From: Mycobacteriales bacterium
GTDB lineage: Bacteria > Actinomycetota > Actinomycetes > JAFAQI01
Reading direction: 5' to 3'
DNA length: 64,000 nucleotides
NCBI GenBank assembly: GCA_035550055.1
Contig: DASZRO010000095.1
Span: 1 to 64,000 of the forward strand
Below are positions 45,578-54,989 of the stretch, piece by piece; position 1 is the first letter of the stretch; each line of letters begins with the position of its first letter. The notes under the pieces are model-generated. The model was given only the letters and a program-made list of their open reading frames with translations. It made no database searches and was not told where the DNA came from. A program made the translations under genes and the position numbers.

Positions 45578-45604
45578 AACGAATCACGAAGAACGTTCGA
45601 TTCC
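45578..45604 (-). promoter_or_regulatory. Putative sigma-R/SigH-type promoter of clpC
   Basis: On the minus strand GGAAT (45604-45600), 19 bases, GTT (45580-45578). Thiol-oxidative-stress sigma factors of the SigR/SigH group recognise GGAAT, 18-19 bases, GTT. The predicted start is about 95 bases before the clpC ATG. No clear HspR or ClgR operator was found beside it. Confidence 0.45.
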
Positions 45605-45656
45605 ACTTCAGCCGATGGCGAAACCTTGCCGAATGCGGCGTTTCGTCACCAAGCGG

Positions 45657-45992
45657 TCAGTGGCCCGCGGCGGTGTACTGCTCGATGATGTCTGCCGGGA
45701 TACGCCCGCGCTCGTTGACCTTGATGCCCGACGACCTGGCCCAGGCTCGCACCGCGGCCGGGTCGACGCCGGCCGATCCGCGTGCCCGGCGCCCACCCGA
45801 TCCCGCGATCCGTCCGGTACGTCGTGCAACGCCGACGTAAGGCGCGAAGGAGTCGCGCAACTGCGCGGCGTGCTGTGCACACACGTCGATCTCGAAACCG
45901 GCGCCATCCAATGCGAACCGAATCGTCTCGGTGCCCTCGGTGTCGTCGTCATGGAGATCACAAACCAGCAGAACCTGTACTCGCTGAGCCAT
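45657..45992 (-). CDS. lsr2: Lsr2-type nucleoid-associated protein
   Basis: 111 residues. N-terminal dimerisation domain (VQVLLVCDLHDDDTEGTETI) and a C-terminal DNA-binding domain with the AT-hook-like RGR in IKVNERGRIPADIIEQY. Lsr2 is the actinobacterial H-NS counterpart, silencing AT-rich or foreign DNA. A 182-bp gap separates it from clpC downstream. Its own leader (45993-46098) is visibly AT-richer than the surroundings, suggesting autoregulation. Confidence 0.95.
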   Translation of the reverse strand: MAQRVQVLLVCDLHDDDTEGTETIRFALDGAGFEIDVCAQHAAQLRDSFAPYVGVARRTGRIAGSGGRRARGSAGVDPAAVRAWARSSGIKVNERGRIPADIIEQYTAAGH

Positions 45993-46098
45993 TTGGGGAA
46001 GTCACCTCGCTCGTCTCGAAATCCAAAGCGTGATTCGAAACTACGCGGCGATTTCGGAAATCAACAAATGCGGATTCCGCCGCTTGCCGTAAATACCG

Positions 46099-47616
46099 CT
46101 ATTCCGGGCGCAGCAGCGGGAATGTAATGGCTTCGCGAATGTTGACGCCGGTCAGCAGCATCACCAGCCGGTCGACACCGAGTCCCATCCCGCCCATCGG
46201 CGGGGCGCCGTGTTCGAGCGCGCGCAGGAAGTCCTCGTCGAGCTGCATCGCCTCGGCGTTGCCGCCGGCCGCCTTTGCCGACTGTTCGGTCAGCCGGCGC
46301 CGTTGCTCGATGGGGTCGACGAGCTCCGAGTACGCCGGGGCGAGCTCGACTCCGTTGATGATGAGGTCCCACGCCTCGGACAGCCGCGGGTCGTCGCGAT
46401 GCGGTCTGGCCAGCGGCCGGACCGACGCCGGGTAGTCGCGCACGAACGTCGGCTGGATCAGCCGGTCCTCGACGAGCTGCTCGTAGAGCTCGAGCACGAT
46501 CTCGCCCTCGTCCCAGTCCGGGCGCAATGCGACGTCTCGCGACGCCGCGAGGCGGATGAGCTCCGCCTTGGGCGTCTCGACCGTCACCTCGGTCCCGAGC
46601 GCCTCGCTGATGGCGCCGAACACGGTGACGGTCTGCCACGGCGCGGTGAGGTCGATGTCGGTGCCATCGGACCCGCGTACCGTCGTCGTACCGAGCGCGG
46701 TCGCCGCGTCGAGCACCAGCTCGCGGGTGAGCTCGGCCATCGTGTCGTAGTCGCCGTACGCCTCATATGCCTCGAGCATCGTGAACTCGGGGCTGTGTGT
46801 CGTGTCGACGCCCTCGTTGCGGAAGATCCGGCCGATCTCGTAGACCCGCTCGACGCCGCCCACGACGAGACGCTTCAGCCACAGCTCGAGCGCGATCCGC
46901 AGATACATCGGAAGGTCGAAGGCGTTGAGATGCGTCTGGAACGGCCGCGCCGACGCCCCGCCGTGCAGCGTCTGCAGGATCGGGGTCTCCACCTCGACGT
47001 AGCCACGGGCGTCGAGCGTAGCGCGCAACGACCGCAGCACCGTCGCCCGGGCATGGACGAGCTCGCGGGCGTCGGCGTTGACGACCAGGTCGAGGTAGCG
47101 GCGGCGAACCCGCTCCTCGTCGTCGGAGATCCCGGCCCACTTCTCGGGCAGGGGCCGCAGTGCCTTGCTCGCCATGCGCCACGCGCCGGCCATGACCGAG
47201 AGCTCGCCTCGCCGGCTCGCCACGACTTCCCCGTCGACGCTGACGTGGTCGCCGAGATCGACGTCGCGCTTCCAGTCCTCGAGCCGATCCGCGCCGACGC
47301 GGTCCAGCGACAGCATGACCTGCAGGTCGTCGGTGCCGTCGCGCAAGGTCGCGAAGCAGAGCTTGCCGCCGTCGCGTTTGAGTACGACGCGGCCCGCGAT
47401 GCTGACCTGCTCGCCGGTCTCGGTGTCGGGAGCGAGGTCGGGATGTGCCGCGCGGATCGCCGCGTTGGTCGTGGTGCGCGGCACCTTGACCGGGTAGCCC
47501 TCCGCGCCCGCGGCTTGCAGGCGGGCGAGCTTCTCGCGACGGATCAGCTGCTGCTCGGACAGGGCGTGGTCCCCGGCCGTCGCGTCGCCGTCGCTACCGC
47601 CTTCGAGCCTGGACAT
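46099..47616 (-). CDS. lysS: Lysyl-tRNA synthetase, class II
   Basis: 505 residues. N-terminal OB-fold anticodon-binding domain (VSIAGRVVLKRDGGKLCFA), then the class II core with motif 2 RIFRNEGVDTTHSPEFTMLE and motif 3 MGLGVDRLVMLL. Charges tRNA-Lys. It lies 14 bp downstream of coaX and ahead of lsr2 and clpC in the same orientation, an order shared with Streptomyces. Confidence 0.97.
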   Translation of the reverse strand: MSRLEGGSDGDATAGDHALSEQQLIRREKLARLQAAGAEGYPVKVPRTTTNAAIRAAHPDLAPDTETGEQVSIAGRVVLKRDGGKLCFATLRDGTDDLQVMLSLDRVGADRLEDWKRDVDLGDHVSVDGEVVASRRGELSVMAGAWRMASKALRPLPEKWAGISDDEERVRRRYLDLVVNADARELVHARATVLRSLRATLDARGYVEVETPILQTLHGGASARPFQTHLNAFDLPMYLRIALELWLKRLVVGGVERVYEIGRIFRNEGVDTTHSPEFTMLEAYEAYGDYDTMAELTRELVLDAATALGTTTVRGSDGTDIDLTAPWQTVTVFGAISEALGTEVTVETPKAELIRLAASRDVALRPDWDEGEIVLELYEQLVEDRLIQPTFVRDYPASVRPLARPHRDDPRLSEAWDLIINGVELAPAYSELVDPIEQRRRLTEQSAKAAGGNAEAMQLDEDFLRALEHGAPPMGGMGLGVDRLVMLLTGVNIREAITFPLLRPE

Positions 47617-47630
47617 CGCAGTGGAGTATT

Positions 47631-48413
47631 TCAGGCGCAGTTGCGCTCGAAGACGAGCCGCAGACCGATCAGCGTGAGGTCCGGCTCATGCTCGGTCACC
47701 GTCTCGCACTCGTCGATGACCAGTGACGCGAGGCCGCCGGTCGCGATGACCACGGGATCGGCGTCCATCTCCTCGCTGATCCGCCGGACCAGGCCGTCGA
47801 TCTGGCCGGCGAAGCCGTAGACCATTCCCGACTGCAGCGCCTCGACGGTGCTCTTGCCGATCACCGCGCGCGGCCGGGCCAGCTCGACCTTGAACAGCCG
47901 TGCACCACGTGCGGCCAGGGCGTCCACGGAGATCTCGATGCCAGGTGCGAGCGCTCCACCCAGGAACTCGCCCTTCTCACTGATGACGTCGAAGTTGGTC
48001 GAGGTGCCGAAGTCGACGACGACCGCCGGCCCGCCGTAGAGGTGGAAGGCGGCCAGGGAGTTCACGATGCGGTCGGCACCGACCTCACGCGGGTTGTCGT
48101 ACATCAGCGGGACGCCGGTCTTCACGCCGGGTTCGACGATGACCGCCGGCACCTGCGCGTAATAGCGCGCGAACACGCCGCGCAGCTCGTGCAGGACGGC
48201 GGGCACCGTCGAGCAGGCGGCGATGCCGTCAGGTGACGGCGAGTCCGACAGCAGGCCGCGTAACAGCAACGCCAGCTCGTCGGCGGTCGCCCGGGTGTCG
48301 GTCTTGATCCGCCACGACTCGATGAGCCGCTCGCCGTGGAAGCAGCCGATGACGGTGTTGGTGTTGCCGACGTCGATCGCCAGCAGCACCCGATCCGCCG
48401 GGCTGTCCCCCAC
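47631..48413 (-). CDS. coaX: Type III pantothenate kinase
   Basis: 260 residues. ASKHA fold with LLAIDVGNTNTVIGCF at the N-terminus, GADRIVN in the middle, and VVVDFGTSTNFDV. CoaX phosphorylates pantothenate, is not inhibited by CoA and needs a monovalent cation. It follows panD by 14 bp, completing a pantothenate-to-CoA operon. Confidence 0.96.
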   Translation of the reverse strand: MGDSPADRVLLAIDVGNTNTVIGCFHGERLIESWRIKTDTRATADELALLLRGLLSDSPSPDGIAACSTVPAVLHELRGVFARYYAQVPAVIVEPGVKTGVPLMYDNPREVGADRIVNSLAAFHLYGGPAVVVDFGTSTNFDVISEKGEFLGGALAPGIEISVDALAARGARLFKVELARPRAVIGKSTVEALQSGMVYGFAGQIDGLVRRISEEMDADPVVIATGGLASLVIDECETVTEHEPDLTLIGLRLVFERNCA

Positions 48414-48427
48414 GACTCCGGAACCCG

Positions 48428-48862
48428 TCAGTTGCCGGCGACTGCGGCGCCGTAGACGGCGTCGCCGCGCACCGCGTCCATCCCGGCGAGCGCCTCCGCC
48501 GGGTCACTCCCGGTCCCGACGATGCGATTCTCGGAGTCCACGAACACGACACGCGGGCTGAGCTCACGCGCTTCGGCGTCGGTCACCGTGCAGTAGCTGA
48601 TGATGATGACGAGGTCGCCTTCGTGGACCAGCCGCGCCGCCGCACCGTTGATGCCGATGACGCCGCTGCCGCGCGGACCGGCGATCACGTACGTCTCGAG
48701 CCGCGATCCGTTGTTGATGTCGACGATCGCCACCTGCTCGCCGGGCAGCAGATCCGCCGCGTCCATCAGATCCTCGTCGATCGTGACCGACCCGACATAG
48801 TGCAAGTCGGCCTGCGTCACCGTGGCGCGGTGCAGCTTGCTCTTGAGCATGGTGCGGAACAT
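48428..48862 (-). CDS. panD: Aspartate 1-decarboxylase precursor
   Basis: 144 residues. Makes beta-alanine for pantothenate. The self-cleavage site is G24-S25 in HYVGSVTID, giving the pyruvoyl cofactor on Ser25. The ATG is immediately adjacent to the panC stop (no gap). Typical length. Confidence 0.97.
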   Translation of the reverse strand: MFRTMLKSKLHRATVTQADLHYVGSVTIDEDLMDAADLLPGEQVAIVDINNGSRLETYVIAGPRGSGVIGINGAAARLVHEGDLVIIISYCTVTDAEARELSPRVVFVDSENRIVGTGSDPAEALAGMDAVRGDAVYGAAVAGN

Positions 48863-49729
48863 CTAGGTCTCCTTCAGCCCAACGCGGGTGCCGAGGCGTA
48901 CGTCCATATTGTCAATCAATCTGGTGCCGCCGACGCGGGCGGCCACCAAAATCTTTCCGAACCGGGTTCGGTCACGCGGCGGCTGCCAGGTCTCGGTGTC
49001 GACGATCGCGAGGTAGTCCACGACGATCCCCGGCGCGGCGTCGAGCACCGCATGCGCCGCGTCGAGCACCGCCTCGGCGCCCTCGGCCTGGCGCTCGACA
49101 CCGGCGGCCAGCGCCTTCGACAGCGAGAGTGCGGCGGCTCGCTCGCCGGCGCTGAGGTATCGGTTGCGGCTCGACATGGCCAGGCCGTCCGGCTCCCGCA
49201 CGGTCGGTACGCCGACGATCTCGACCGCGCGGCCTTGGGCGGCGACCATCCGGCGGATCACCGCGAGCTGCTGGGCGTCTTTCTCTCCGAAGACCGCCAC
49301 GTCGGGCCGGACCAGGTCGAGCAGCCGGGAGACGACAGTCACGACGCCGTCGAAGTGCCCCGGCCGATGCGCGCCTTCCAGCACCGTCGCGAGCACGCCG
49401 GCCGAGACGGCCGGCACCTGCTCGTCGGCCGGATAGACCTCCTCCACCGCAGGAGCGAACACGACGTCGGCGCCGTGCGCCGCGCAGACCACGAGATCCG
49501 CGTCCAACGTTCGTGGGTAGCGGTCGAGATCCTCTCCGGCACCGAACTGCTTCGGGTTGACGAAGATCGTCACGATCACGTGGTCGGCGTGCTCGCGCGC
49601 GACGTCCATCAGCTGCGCGTGACCGTCGTGCAGCGCCCCCATGGTCATCACGACCGCGACCCGACCGGGCAACGCCGCCCGCGCCGTACGAAGCTGCGCC
49701 CGGCTCGACGCGACGACGACGTCGCTCAT
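48863..49729 (-). CDS. panC: Pantothenate synthetase
   Basis: 288 residues. Joins pantoate and beta-alanine using ATP. The HIGH-like motif is in [14 protein letters not shown], with [17 protein letters not shown] and the KMSKS-like region [12 protein letters not shown] overlaps the stop of the upstream DUF2520 gene, so pantoate supply and use may be coupled if that gene is a ketopantoate reductase. Confidence 0.97.
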   Translation of the reverse strand: MSDVVVASSRAQLRTARAALPGRVAVVMTMGALHDGHAQLMDVAREHADHVIVTIFVNPKQFGAGEDLDRYPRTLDADLVVCAAHGADVVFAPAVEEVYPADEQVPAVSAGVLATVLEGAHRPGHFDGVVTVVSRLLDLVRPDVAVFGEKDAQQLAVIRRMVAAQGRAVEIVGVPTVREPDGLAMSSRNRYLSAGERAAALSLSKALAAGVERQAEGAEAVLDAAHAVLDAAPGIVVDYLAIVDTETWQPPRDRTRFGKILVAARVGGTRLIDNMDVRLGTRVGLKET

Positions 49730-50622
49730 GACTGCTTCCGGGTGGCGAGCGCGTCGAGCAGGTCGGCGGCCTTCTCGACGTCGAGCAGGCCCGCCGCGAG
49801 CGCACGTCCCGCCGTGAGTCGCGACAGCGCGACGTAGGCGTCGACCGTTTCCGGTGCACGTTCAACAAGGGTCGACAAGTGGACGCTGACGGTCCCGGCG
49901 TCACCGCGCGCGACCGGACCGGTCAAGGCGCGGTCGCCGCTTCGCAAGGCGTTGTCGAGCGCCGCTCCGAGAAGTGGGCCCAGCATTCGCTGCGGCGCTT
50001 CGACGCCCGCGGCGCTGAGCAGGTCGGCCGACTGGCTGACCAGCGTGACCAGCTGGTTCGCGCCGAACGCCAGCGCGGCGTGGTAGAGCGGGCGCAGCTC
50101 CTCGGCGATCCACGACGGCTCGCCCCCCATCTCGAGGACGAGGGTCTCCGCGACCGGCCGCAGCACCTCGTCACTGGTCACGCCGAATGCCGCGCCGTCG
50201 AGGCGTTGCAGATCCACCTCGGTGCCGGTGAAGGTCATCACCGGGTGGAGCGCAAGCGGCAACGCCCCGACCTCTGCCAGTGGGTCGAGCAGCCGGATGC
50301 CGTGCGCCCCGCTGGTGTGCGCCACCAGGCTGCCGCGGCGTACCGCGCCGGCGGCGGCGAGGCCGCCGACGAGCGGGCCGAGCGAGTCGTCCGGGACGGC
50401 GAGCAGCAACAGGTCGACTGCCGCCGCGACCTCGTCGGGCGGCCGGATCGCCACGCCCGGAAGCAGAGCGTCGGCGCGACGACGGCTGGCATCGGAGACC
50501 GCGGCGACCGCCTCGACGCGGTGACCGGCCCGGGCGAGCGCGGCCCCCAGCACCGCGCCGACCCGCCCGGCGCTGATCACACCGACCGCGAGCCGGGCAG
50601 GCCGATCCGCTGGCGTCGTCAT
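49726..50622 (-). CDS. Rossmann-like, DUF2520 protein; candidate ketopantoate reductase
   Basis: 298 residues. N-terminal NADP-type Rossmann domain ([17 protein letters not shown]), a serine-rich substrate-side motif [11 protein letters not shown], and HPVMTFTG, followed by the helical DUF2520 domain ([17 protein letters not shown]). The layout resembles 6-phosphogluconate/ketopantoate dehydrogenases. First gene of the operon with panC, panD and coaX; no panE or panB is present here. The ketopantoate reductase role is inferred from context and from the PanG-type enzymes described in other bacteria. Confidence 0.85.
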   Translation of the reverse strand: MTTPADRPARLAVGVISAGRVGAVLGAALARAGHRVEAVAAVSDASRRRADALLPGVAIRPPDEVAAAVDLLLLAVPDDSLGPLVGGLAAAGAVRRGSLVAHTSGAHGIRLLDPLAEVGALPLALHPVMTFTGTEVDLQRLDGAAFGVTSDEVLRPVAETLVLEMGGEPSWIAEELRPLYHAALAFGANQLVTLVSQSADLLSAAGVEAPQRMLGPLLGAALDNALRSGDRALTGPVARGDAGTVSVHLSTLVERAPETVDAYVALSRLTAGRALAAGLLDVEKAADLLDALATRKQS

Positions 50623-50686
50623 GAGGGTGTGTTCCAGTCCTGTGAGGGTCCCGGACGCAAAGATCGTACGCCGTACTGTTCGGCTG

Positions 50687-51637
50687 GTGACGACTCGTTG
50701 GCGTACCTGGCGCGAAGCGATGACGGACGCGCTCTACGGCGACCGGGGCTTCTACACCGTGACCGGGGTGGCGGCGCGCCACTTCCGTACGGCGGCGCAC
50801 ACCGGATCGACCTGGACCGATGCGATCGCCGAGTTGGCCGGGCGGGTGGACGACGCGCTCGGCAACCCTGACGACTTCACCGTCGTCGACGTCGGCGCCG
50901 GCGCAGGCGAGGTGCTTGCCGGACTCGCGCAGGTCGCACCGGCCCGATGGTCGTTGACCGGCGTCGATGTCGCAGACCGGCCCTCCGAGCTGCCGACGCG
51001 AGTCGGCTGGCAGCGCCAGTTCCCCAACGCGGTCCGAGGTCTCGTGGTCGCCCTCGAGCTGCTCGACGTCATCCCGGTCGACGTCGTCGAGCTCGGCGAC
51101 GACGTACCGCAGATCGTGGAGGTCGACGAGGACGGCACCGAGCGGCTCGGCGCCCCCGCCTGCGCCGACGACCGCGACTGGCTCGCCCGCTGGTGGCCGC
51201 TACGACTGCGAGGTGACCGCGCGGAGATCGGGGCGCCCCGCGACCGTCTGTGGCGAGAGCTCACCGACGGCCTCGAAGCCGGACTCGCCGCCGCGGTCGA
51301 CTATGCCGCCAACCCGCAGGAGCACGTCGCCGGCACGTTGTCCGGCTACCGCAACGGCCGTCATCGGGACCCTGTCCCCGACGGCTCCATGGACCTGACC
51401 GCACACGTGTTGTTCGAGTCGATGCGGCGCGACGGCGATCTGCTGCTCACCCAGCGCGAAGCGCTTCGCCGGCTCGGTGTCGACGCGAGCCCCCCGGAGT
51501 ACGACGCCGATCCCAGCCACTACCTCGCCGAGCTCACCCGTGCCACCGAGGTCGCCGAGCTGCTCAACCCCGAGGGGTTGGGCGGCTTCACCTGGCTGCT
51601 TCACCCGGTCGGCATCGCGCCGCTACCGCTCGGGTAG
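50687..51637 (+). CDS. MidA/NDUFAF7-family SAM-dependent methyltransferase
   Basis: 316 residues from GTG 50687; ATG 50720 is possible. N-terminal WREAMTDALYGDRGFYT is the PF02636 signature, and VVDVGAGAGEVLAGL the SAM-binding loop. In mitochondria NDUFAF7 methylates an arginine of NDUFS2, the NuoD homologue; a NuoD-like gene lies 4 kb downstream in this window. The protein is shorter than the eukaryotic form. Its last 15 bases overlap the convergent MmcQ gene. It is divergent from the pantothenate operon. Confidence 0.88.
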   Translation: MTTRWRTWREAMTDALYGDRGFYTVTGVAARHFRTAAHTGSTWTDAIAELAGRVDDALGNPDDFTVVDVGAGAGEVLAGLAQVAPARWSLTGVDVADRPSELPTRVGWQRQFPNAVRGLVVALELLDVIPVDVVELGDDVPQIVEVDEDGTERLGAPACADDRDWLARWWPLRLRGDRAEIGAPRDRLWRELTDGLEAGLAAAVDYAANPQEHVAGTLSGYRNGRHRDPVPDGSMDLTAHVLFESMRRDGDLLLTQREALRRLGVDASPPEYDADPSHYLAELTRATEVAELLNPEGLGGFTWLLHPVGIAPLPLG

Positions 51638-51988
51638 CGGCCAGCCGTGCGTGAGCCGGTACTCGCGGTCGACGCTCTTGGGGACACACATCGTCCAGGC
51701 GTCGACCAGCAGCTCGTGGAGCTCGTCGAGCGCGATGACGGCCAGCCGGCCGTGGACCCAGTTGTAGCGGAGGTCAGCCGGCCGAGGCAGCTGGAACTTC
51801 TCCGGCTCGGACGCGACGAGCCCGTCCCGCTCCTGCTTGGGAAATGCGAAGCCCAACAGCTCCTCGTCGCGGGAGACCCCTGCGTAGACGATGCGCCCGA
51901 TGCGGTAGCGGGCACTGCCACGGACGAGGCCGAGAGTCGTGCGCGGCAGGGTGAGACAGAACTCCCGAACCTCCTCGCCGGACGCCAT
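51623..51988 (-). CDS. MmcQ/YjbR family DNA-binding-fold protein
   Basis: 121 residues from ATG 51988. The YjbR fold: VREFCLTLPRTTLG near the start, FAFPKQERDGLV, LRYNWVHGRLAV and LHELLVDAWTMCVPKS. Function is not established; the fold resembles CyaY/DNA-binding folds. Tail-to-tail overlap with the methyltransferase gene (stops 12 bases apart). Confidence 0.88.
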   Translation of the reverse strand: MASGEEVREFCLTLPRTTLGLVRGSARYRIGRIVYAGVSRDEELLGFAFPKQERDGLVASEPEKFQLPRPADLRYNWVHGRLAVIALDELHELLVDAWTMCVPKSVDREYRLTHGWPLPER

Positions 51989-52030
51989 GGGCGCAAGCGT
52001 AGGGATCACCGGGGACGCCCGCGCGCGCCG

Positions 52031-52687
52031 CTACGTCGCGAGTCCGGCGCGAAACGCCCATGCGACCGCGGCGGCACGGTCGCTCACGTCGAGCTTGCTG
52101 AAGACGTTGTTGACGTGCGTCTTCACCGTCGCCTCGGTCACGAACAGTCGCGCTGCGATGTCCCGGTTGGACAGCCCTTGCGCCATCAGCTGCACCACCT
52201 CGGTCTCGCGTTCGGTGAGCGCGCCGCCCGGCGGCACCGGGCTCTCCCCCGGTGTCGCGGGCGCGGTACCGGAGGTGACCAGCTCGACAAGCCGCTCCTG
52301 AACCGTTGCGTCCAAGCGCGTACGGCCGGCAGCGGCGTCGCGGATCGCCTTCTCGATCTCCTCGGCACTCGCGTCCTTGGTGAGGTAGCCGCGCGCGCCC
52401 GCGCGGAGAGCCGACATCACCGACTCGTCGTCGGCGTACGTCGTGAGGACCACCACCTCGACCTCAGGCGCCCGTGCCCGCAGCCGTCGCGTAGCCTCGA
52501 CGCCGTCGACGCGCGGCATCCGCAGGTCGAGCAGAGCGACGTCGGGGTGCTGGTCCTCGACCGCGGCGACCGCCGCCTCGCCGTCGGCGGCCACGCCCAC
52601 CACCTCGATGCCGTCCATGAGTCCGAGCATCAAAGTGAGGCCCTCCCGGACAAGGGTCTGGTCGTCGGCGAGCACGACGCGAATCAC
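52031..52687 (-). CDS. NarL/FixJ-type response regulator
   Basis: 218 residues, GTG start overlapping the kinase stop. Receiver domain with acidic pair ADDQ, phospho-acceptor Asp in DVALLDLRMP and Lys in YLTKDAS. C-terminal LuxR HTH (LTERETEVVQLMAQGLSNRDI). It is encoded with the histidine kinase and divergently from the ABC exporter/NuoD-like operon, which is its most likely target. Confidence 0.95.
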   Translation of the reverse strand: MIRVVLADDQTLVREGLTLMLGLMDGIEVVGVAADGEAAVAAVEDQHPDVALLDLRMPRVDGVEATRRLRARAPEVEVVVLTTYADDESVMSALRAGARGYLTKDASAEEIEKAIRDAAAGRTRLDATVQERLVELVTSGTAPATPGESPVPPGGALTERETEVVQLMAQGLSNRDIAARLFVTEATVKTHVNNVFSKLDVSDRAAAVAWAFRAGLAT

Positions 52688-53892
52688 GACACGCTTGCCG
52701 CAACGAGCGGCAGTCTCACCTCCACCACGTACCCAGTGTCTCCGGGACCGGCACTCACGCTGCCGCCGGCGAGCTCGGCGCGTTCGCGCATCCCGCGCAG
52801 CCCGTTGCCGGCACCTGCCGCTCGCGGCGTCTCGGCGCCTTTGCCGTTGTCACTGACCCGCAGCACGGCCTCGTGGGGCTGCCAAGCGAAGGAGACGTCG
52901 ACCTCGGTCGCCTGCGCGTGCTTGACCACATTGGTCAGCGCCTCCTGCGCGGCACGAAACACCGCCACGCGCGCCTCCGCTGCGAGCTCGCCCGGCGTAC
53001 CGGTCTGCGCGAAGTGCACGGTCAGCCCGGTGTCGCGCTCGAAGTCCGCGACGAGCGCCGGCAACCGAGCGGGGCCGGGCAGGGCGTCATCGCGCAGCGT
53101 GCCGACCGCGTCCCGCGCCTCGACCAGACCGGTGCGCGCGAGGGCGACCGCACGGTCGATGCGCTCCAGCACCTCTGCGTCGACGTCGCGCGACTTGGCA
53201 AGCACGCGCGTCGACTCCAGATGCAGCGACAGGCTCGACAACGTGTGGGCAAGCACGTCATGGAACTCGCGGGCGAGCCGGGCACGCTCTGCCGCGATCG
53301 CGTTTCGCTGTTCCGCCTCGCGACTGTCGCGAAGCTCGTCGGAAAGCTCGCGGTTTCGCCAGTTCGCCCGCACCGCCCGACGTCGGAACGCCATCGCCGT
53401 ACCCAGCCCGAGGGCCCCGGCTGCCTGGCCGAGCCCGCCGAGCGGGTCGTAGCGCCCGACGTACGCCGTCGACAGGCCGACCGCGACGACACCGAGGCTC
53501 GCGGGAATCAGACTCCACGGCAGGCGGTACCAGTACATCGCGACGAACACCGCCGTGTAGCCGCACAGATAGACCTGGGTGTGACCACTGAGAACGTTGA
53601 GCCCGGCGCCAGCGCCGACCATCAGGCACATGGCGACGATGTCCTTCCAGTCACCAATGCGGCGATGGGTGAAGCTCGTCGCCGCGGCAACCACCAACGC
53701 CATCAGCCCGAGACTGAGCACGACGTAGCCGGTCGACAGACCGCCGAGCCCGGTGACGGTCTCGACGACCATGAGGATCGCCAGCAGGTTGCGCAGCACC
53801 AGCCGCGCCGACCCCGGCCAGTGCTGGGTCAGCAGCGGATCCATCCTGTCCGGCCCGCAGTCACTCGGCGTGCAGTCCGTTCGTCCGCCCAT
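52684..53892 (-). CDS. Histidine kinase, NarL/DesK-type (HisKA_3)
   Basis: 402 residues from ATG 53892; ATG 53844 is an alternative with a short GGACAGG before it. About six membrane segments occupy residues 30-190, without an extracellular domain, as in DesK-type sensors. The phospho-acceptor region is AREFHDVLAHTLSSLSLHLE, and the HATPase motifs are ALTNVVKHAQA and VSDNGKGAETP. The signal is probably sensed in the membrane. Divergent from the ABC transporter start (158 bp). Confidence 0.93.
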   Translation of the reverse strand: MGGRTDCTPSDCGPDRMDPLLTQHWPGSARLVLRNLLAILMVVETVTGLGGLSTGYVVLSLGLMALVVAAATSFTHRRIGDWKDIVAMCLMVGAGAGLNVLSGHTQVYLCGYTAVFVAMYWYRLPWSLIPASLGVVAVGLSTAYVGRYDPLGGLGQAAGALGLGTAMAFRRRAVRANWRNRELSDELRDSREAEQRNAIAAERARLAREFHDVLAHTLSSLSLHLESTRVLAKSRDVDAEVLERIDRAVALARTGLVEARDAVGTLRDDALPGPARLPALVADFERDTGLTVHFAQTGTPGELAAEARVAVFRAAQEALTNVVKHAQATEVDVSFAWQPHEAVLRVSDNGKGAETPRAAGAGNGLRGMRERAELAGGSVSAGPGDTGYVVEVRLPLVAASVS

Positions 53893-54050
53893 GAAGGGAC
53901 GGTACGGCGCGGAGGTCGGGCCGCACATCGGTCGGCAGGTGGACAGCGATTGTCCACCCGGGCTCCACCCGACGGCCGAGGAACTCGCTGGATCGGGGTT
54001 AGTACCGTCGCATCGGTCAGCCCAGCCGTACTGATGAAAGGTCATCGCGA

Positions 54051-54989
54051 ATGCCAGCGATCCTCGTGGAGGACCTCCGCAAGAGCTACGGGGCGGTTCA
54101 CGCCGTAGCGGGTGCCAGCTTCACCGTCAACGAGGGTGAGTGCGTGGCTCTGCTCGGCCCGAACGGGGCCGGCAAGACGACCACCCTCGAGGTGCTCGAG
54201 GGCTACCTGCCCCGCGACGGCGGGCGAGTCGAGGTCCTCGGCGTCGACCCGCAACACGCCACCCGTGCGTGGCGCGAGCAGATCGGCATCGTGCTGCAGG
54301 GCACCGCCGTCGACCCGTACCTGACCGTTCGCGAGACGCTGACCCGCAGCGCCGGGTTCTATCGCGCGCCGCGCGACGTCGACGAGGTCATCGAGCTGGT
54401 CGGCCTCGCCGAGAAGAAGGACTCCCGGATCAACAAGCTCTCCGGAGGTCAGCAACGCCGGCTCGACGTCGCCTACGGGATCATCGGAAACCCGAAGCTG
54501 CTGTTCCTCGACGAGCCGACGACCGGGTTCGACCCTTCCGCGCGCCGCGGCGCTTGGGACCTCGTGAAGGACCTGCGAACGCTCGGGACGACCATCATCC
54601 TGACCACCCACTACATGGACGAGGCACAGGCGCTCGCCGACAACATCGTGGTGCTCGGAGGCGGCCGGGTCGTCGCCACCGGGACCCCGGACTCGCTCGG
54701 CGGTCGAGACACTGCCGCACTCCAGATCCGGTTCCGCCTGCCGTCGGAAGTGGACCCGGCGAGCCTGCCCGTGCCCGTGACGGTCGACCACCACGGGTTC
54801 TGCGAGGTCACGACCACCGACGACATCAGAGTCCTCAACACCCTCACCGGCTGGGCGCTGAAACAACGAGTGCCGCTCGAAGGGCTGGTGGCCAGCCGGC
54901 CGAGCCTCGAGGACACCTACCTCGCCCTCGTCGGCCACGACGTACTCGACGAAGCACTCACCCCAGCGACCAGCGGAGCAAGCTCATGA
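54051..54989 (+). CDS. ABC transporter ATP-binding protein (DrrA-like exporter)
   Basis: 312 residues. Walker [11 protein letters not shown], signature [12 protein letters not shown], Walker [15 protein letters not shown]-loop TTHYMDEA. The C-terminal 80 residues match the DUF4162-like tail of drug/lipid exporters. ATG 54051 has AAAGG upstream. Overlaps the permease gene by ATGA. Substrate unknown. Confidence 0.93.
   Translation: MPAILVEDLRKSYGAVHAVAGASFTVNEGECVALLGPNGAGKTTTLEVLEGYLPRDGGRVEVLGVDPQHATRAWREQIGIVLQGTAVDPYLTVRETLTRSAGFYRAPRDVDEVIELVGLAEKKDSRINKLSGGQQRRLDVAYGIIGNPKLLFLDEPTTGFDPSARRGAWDLVKDLRTLGTTIILTTHYMDEAQALADNIVVLGGGRVVATGTPDSLGGRDTAALQIRFRLPSEVDPASLPVPVTVDHHGFCEVTTTDDIRVLNTLTGWALKQRVPLEGLVASRPSLEDTYLALVGHDVLDEALTPATSGASS

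Noticed and set aside
45605-45656. ClgR operator upstream of clpC
   Set aside because: A CGCC-N3-GGC stretch exists but matches the known actinobacterial ClgR pattern poorly.
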